From Mariprofundaceae bacterium (GTDB taxonomy: Bacteria > Pseudomonadota > Zetaproteobacteria > Mariprofundales > Mariprofundaceae), in contig JAUZQS010000142.1 of NCBI GenBank assembly GCA_030950875.1, forward strand, positions 1 to 6,723: a stretch of DNA of 6,723 bases, read 5' to 3'. This document shows, one piece after another, positions 5,601-6,723 of this stretch. Under the pieces are notes generated by a model. It made no database searches. It was not told where the DNA came from and saw only the letters and a program-made list of their open reading frames with translations. Each line of letters begins with the position of its first letter. Position 1 is the first letter of the stretch. The position numbers were made by a program, and so were the translations under genes.

Positions 5601-6671
5601 ATGAGTGAGATTGATTCGTTAAAAGGTGAGTTGCAGGCGTTGCAGGAAAAGGCATTGGCGTCTTTTAAAGAAGCCAATGATTTGAATGCATTGCAAGCTT
5701 TACGCGTGGCTTATCTGGGTAAAAAGGGTGAGTTAACGGGTGTATTGAAAGGTGTGGGGAAATTACCACCAGAAGATCGCCCTGTGATTGGTCAATTTGT
5801 AAATGCGACTAAAACTGCATTGGCGGAAGCTTTGGATGCGGCAGAAGCAACGCTGGAAGTTAAAGAGAAGCAGCAGCGTATTGAAGCTGAGCGTATTGAT
5901 ATTACGCTTTCAGGGCGCACCTCTGGAGCGGGTGTTTTGCATCCGGTACAGCAGGGTTTGAATGAAATGACTGCGATATTTTCACAAATGGGTTTTGAGA
6001 TTGCAGAAGGCCCTGAAATTGAGGATGAATTCCATAATTTTGATGCCCTCAATATCCCACAAGAGCATCCTGCTCGTGCCATGCATGATACGTTTTTCTT
6101 TGAGGCATCGGATGAACAGCAGGCAAAGCTTCTAAGAACACATACGTCACCTGTACAAATTCGTACAATGAAAAACTGTGTGGAATCGGGTAGTGAACCA
6201 CCATTGGCTGTGGTTGCGCCAGGTCGCGTATACCGCTGTGATTATGATGTGACCCATTCTCCTATGTTTCACCAGGTGGAAGTCTTTAAAGTGGATAAAG
6301 ATGTCTCTTTGGCGCATTTGAAAGGTGTGTTAAAACACTTTCTATCGGCTTACTTTGAAAAAGACATTGAGATTCGTTTGCGCCCGCATTACTTCCCATT
6401 TACAGAGCCTTCTGCGGAAGTGGATATTGCTTGTGTATTTTGTGCAGGTAAAGGTTGCCGTATTTGCAAAGGTAGTGGCTGGGTTGAAGTGCTTGGTAGT
6501 GGCATGATTCATCCCAATGTCTTGAAATCCGTAGGTATTGATGCTGATGTGTATTCGGGCTTTGCATTCGGTTTGGGTGTGGAGCGTTTGGTCATGTTAA
6601 AACATGGTATTCCTGATTTAAGATTGTTCTTTGAAAATGATATGCGTTTCTTGCGGAGGATGGGCTCATGA
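5601..6671 (+). CDS. pheS: Phenylalanine-tRNA ligase alpha subunit (PheRS alpha)
   Basis: The catalytic alpha subunit of the cytoplasmic alpha2-beta2 enzyme that attaches phenylalanine to tRNA-Phe; the partner is encoded by pheT next door. It has 356 residues against about 327 in E. coli. Residues about 1-95 form the N-terminal coiled-coil arm that contacts tRNA. The class II core follows, with GPEIEDEFHNFDALN (137-151), motif 2 (PGRVYRCDYDVTHSPMFHQ, 207-225), YFPFTEPSAEVD (264-275) and motif 3 with GFAFGLGVERL (320-330). Ala322 in GFAFG corresponds to the E. coli residue that shapes the Phe pocket. Extra length comes mainly from small insertions near 169-176 and 192-198, and a four-Cys stretch Cys278, Cys281, Cys286, Cys289, possibly zinc-binding. 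AGAGGG lies five bases before the ATG. Confidence 0.98.
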   Translation: MSEIDSLKGELQALQEKALASFKEANDLNALQALRVAYLGKKGELTGVLKGVGKLPPEDRPVIGQFVNATKTALAEALDAAEATLEVKEKQQRIEAERIDITLSGRTSGAGVLHPVQQGLNEMTAIFSQMGFEIAEGPEIEDEFHNFDALNIPQEHPARAMHDTFFFEASDEQQAKLLRTHTSPVQIRTMKNCVESGSEPPLAVVAPGRVYRCDYDVTHSPMFHQVEVFKVDKDVSLAHLKGVLKHFLSAYFEKDIEIRLRPHYFPFTEPSAEVDIACVFCAGKGCRICKGSGWVEVLGSGMIHPNVLKSVGIDADVYSGFAFGLGVERLVMLKHGIPDLRLFFENDMRFLRRMGS

Positions 6672-6723
6672 AAACACCTTTTTCTTGGCTAAAAGAACAC
6701 GTATTTTTCACTCAAACGGTGCA
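6668..6723 (+). CDS. pheT: Phenylalanine-tRNA ligase beta subunit, N-terminal fragment
   Basis: Only the first 18 codons lie in the window (MKTPFSWLKEHVFFTQTV). The SWLKE stretch is typical of the PheT N-terminus, and the position directly after pheS agrees. The beta subunit edits mischarged tyrosine and binds tRNA-Phe, but those domains are beyond the right edge. The ATG overlaps the pheS stop by four bases (ATGA), and GGAGG (6655-6659) inside pheS lies eight bases upstream. This arrangement suits balanced production of the two subunits. Confidence 0.93.
   Translation, partial: MKTPFSWLKEHVFFTQTV

Noticed and set aside
5513..5608. A 31-codon frame running from the rplT terminator into pheS
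   Set aside because: No ribosome binding site precedes its ATG, which lies inside the terminator stem, and the peptide has no recognisable pattern.
1..6723. CRISPR array, insertion sequence or toxin-antitoxin pair
   Set aside because: No regularly spaced repeats, no transposase frame and no recognisable toxin or antitoxin were seen on either strand.

Overview
This window joins two kinds of bacterial DNA. From about position 2259 to the right edge lies a housekeeping translation locus on the + strand: a valine tRNA with its own terminator, then thrS, infC, rpmI, rplT, pheS and the first codons of pheT. This gene order, the proteobacterial-type ThrRS, IF3, L35, L20 and PheS sequences, the CCA encoded in the tRNA gene, and a non-AUG infC start all point to a proteobacterium of moderate to low GC content. 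I cannot fix the genus. A four-cysteine insertion in PheS and a CPCH variant in ThrRS do not look like the E. coli proteins, so I would not assume an enteric relative.

The left third (about 1-2258) is accessory DNA and visibly more AT-rich. It carries three genes, all on the - strand: a tyrosine integrase, a small AlpA/excisionase-like helix-turn-helix protein, and a winged-helix-like protein of the type seen in phage and plasmid replication modules. The last two overlap by four bases (ATGA). The integrase starts next to the tRNA and reads away from it. This fits the end of an integrated phage or integrative element whose far end lies beyond the left edge. Unusually, the element lies on the 5' side of an intact tRNA gene rather than the 3' side. 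A perfect tandem 11-bp repeat sits between the integrase start and the tRNA.

In the housekeeping part, thrS begins just 52 bases after the tRNA terminator, with no convincing promoter in between. The gaps thrS-infC (25 bases), infC-rpmI (13) and rpmI-rplT (29) suggest one transcript. infC is best read from an AUC codon at 4361, which fits IF3 control of its own translation. A strong terminator follows rplT. Beyond it, pheS has a short leader region that includes a hairpin and a possible 12-codon Phe-containing leader peptide. pheS and pheT overlap by four bases and encode the two subunits of PheRS.

I did not find a convincing undescribed system. The points most worth a second look are the 5'-side placement of the element at tRNA-Val, the tandem repeats by the integrase, its altered HxxR box, the AUC start of infC, and the pheS leader.
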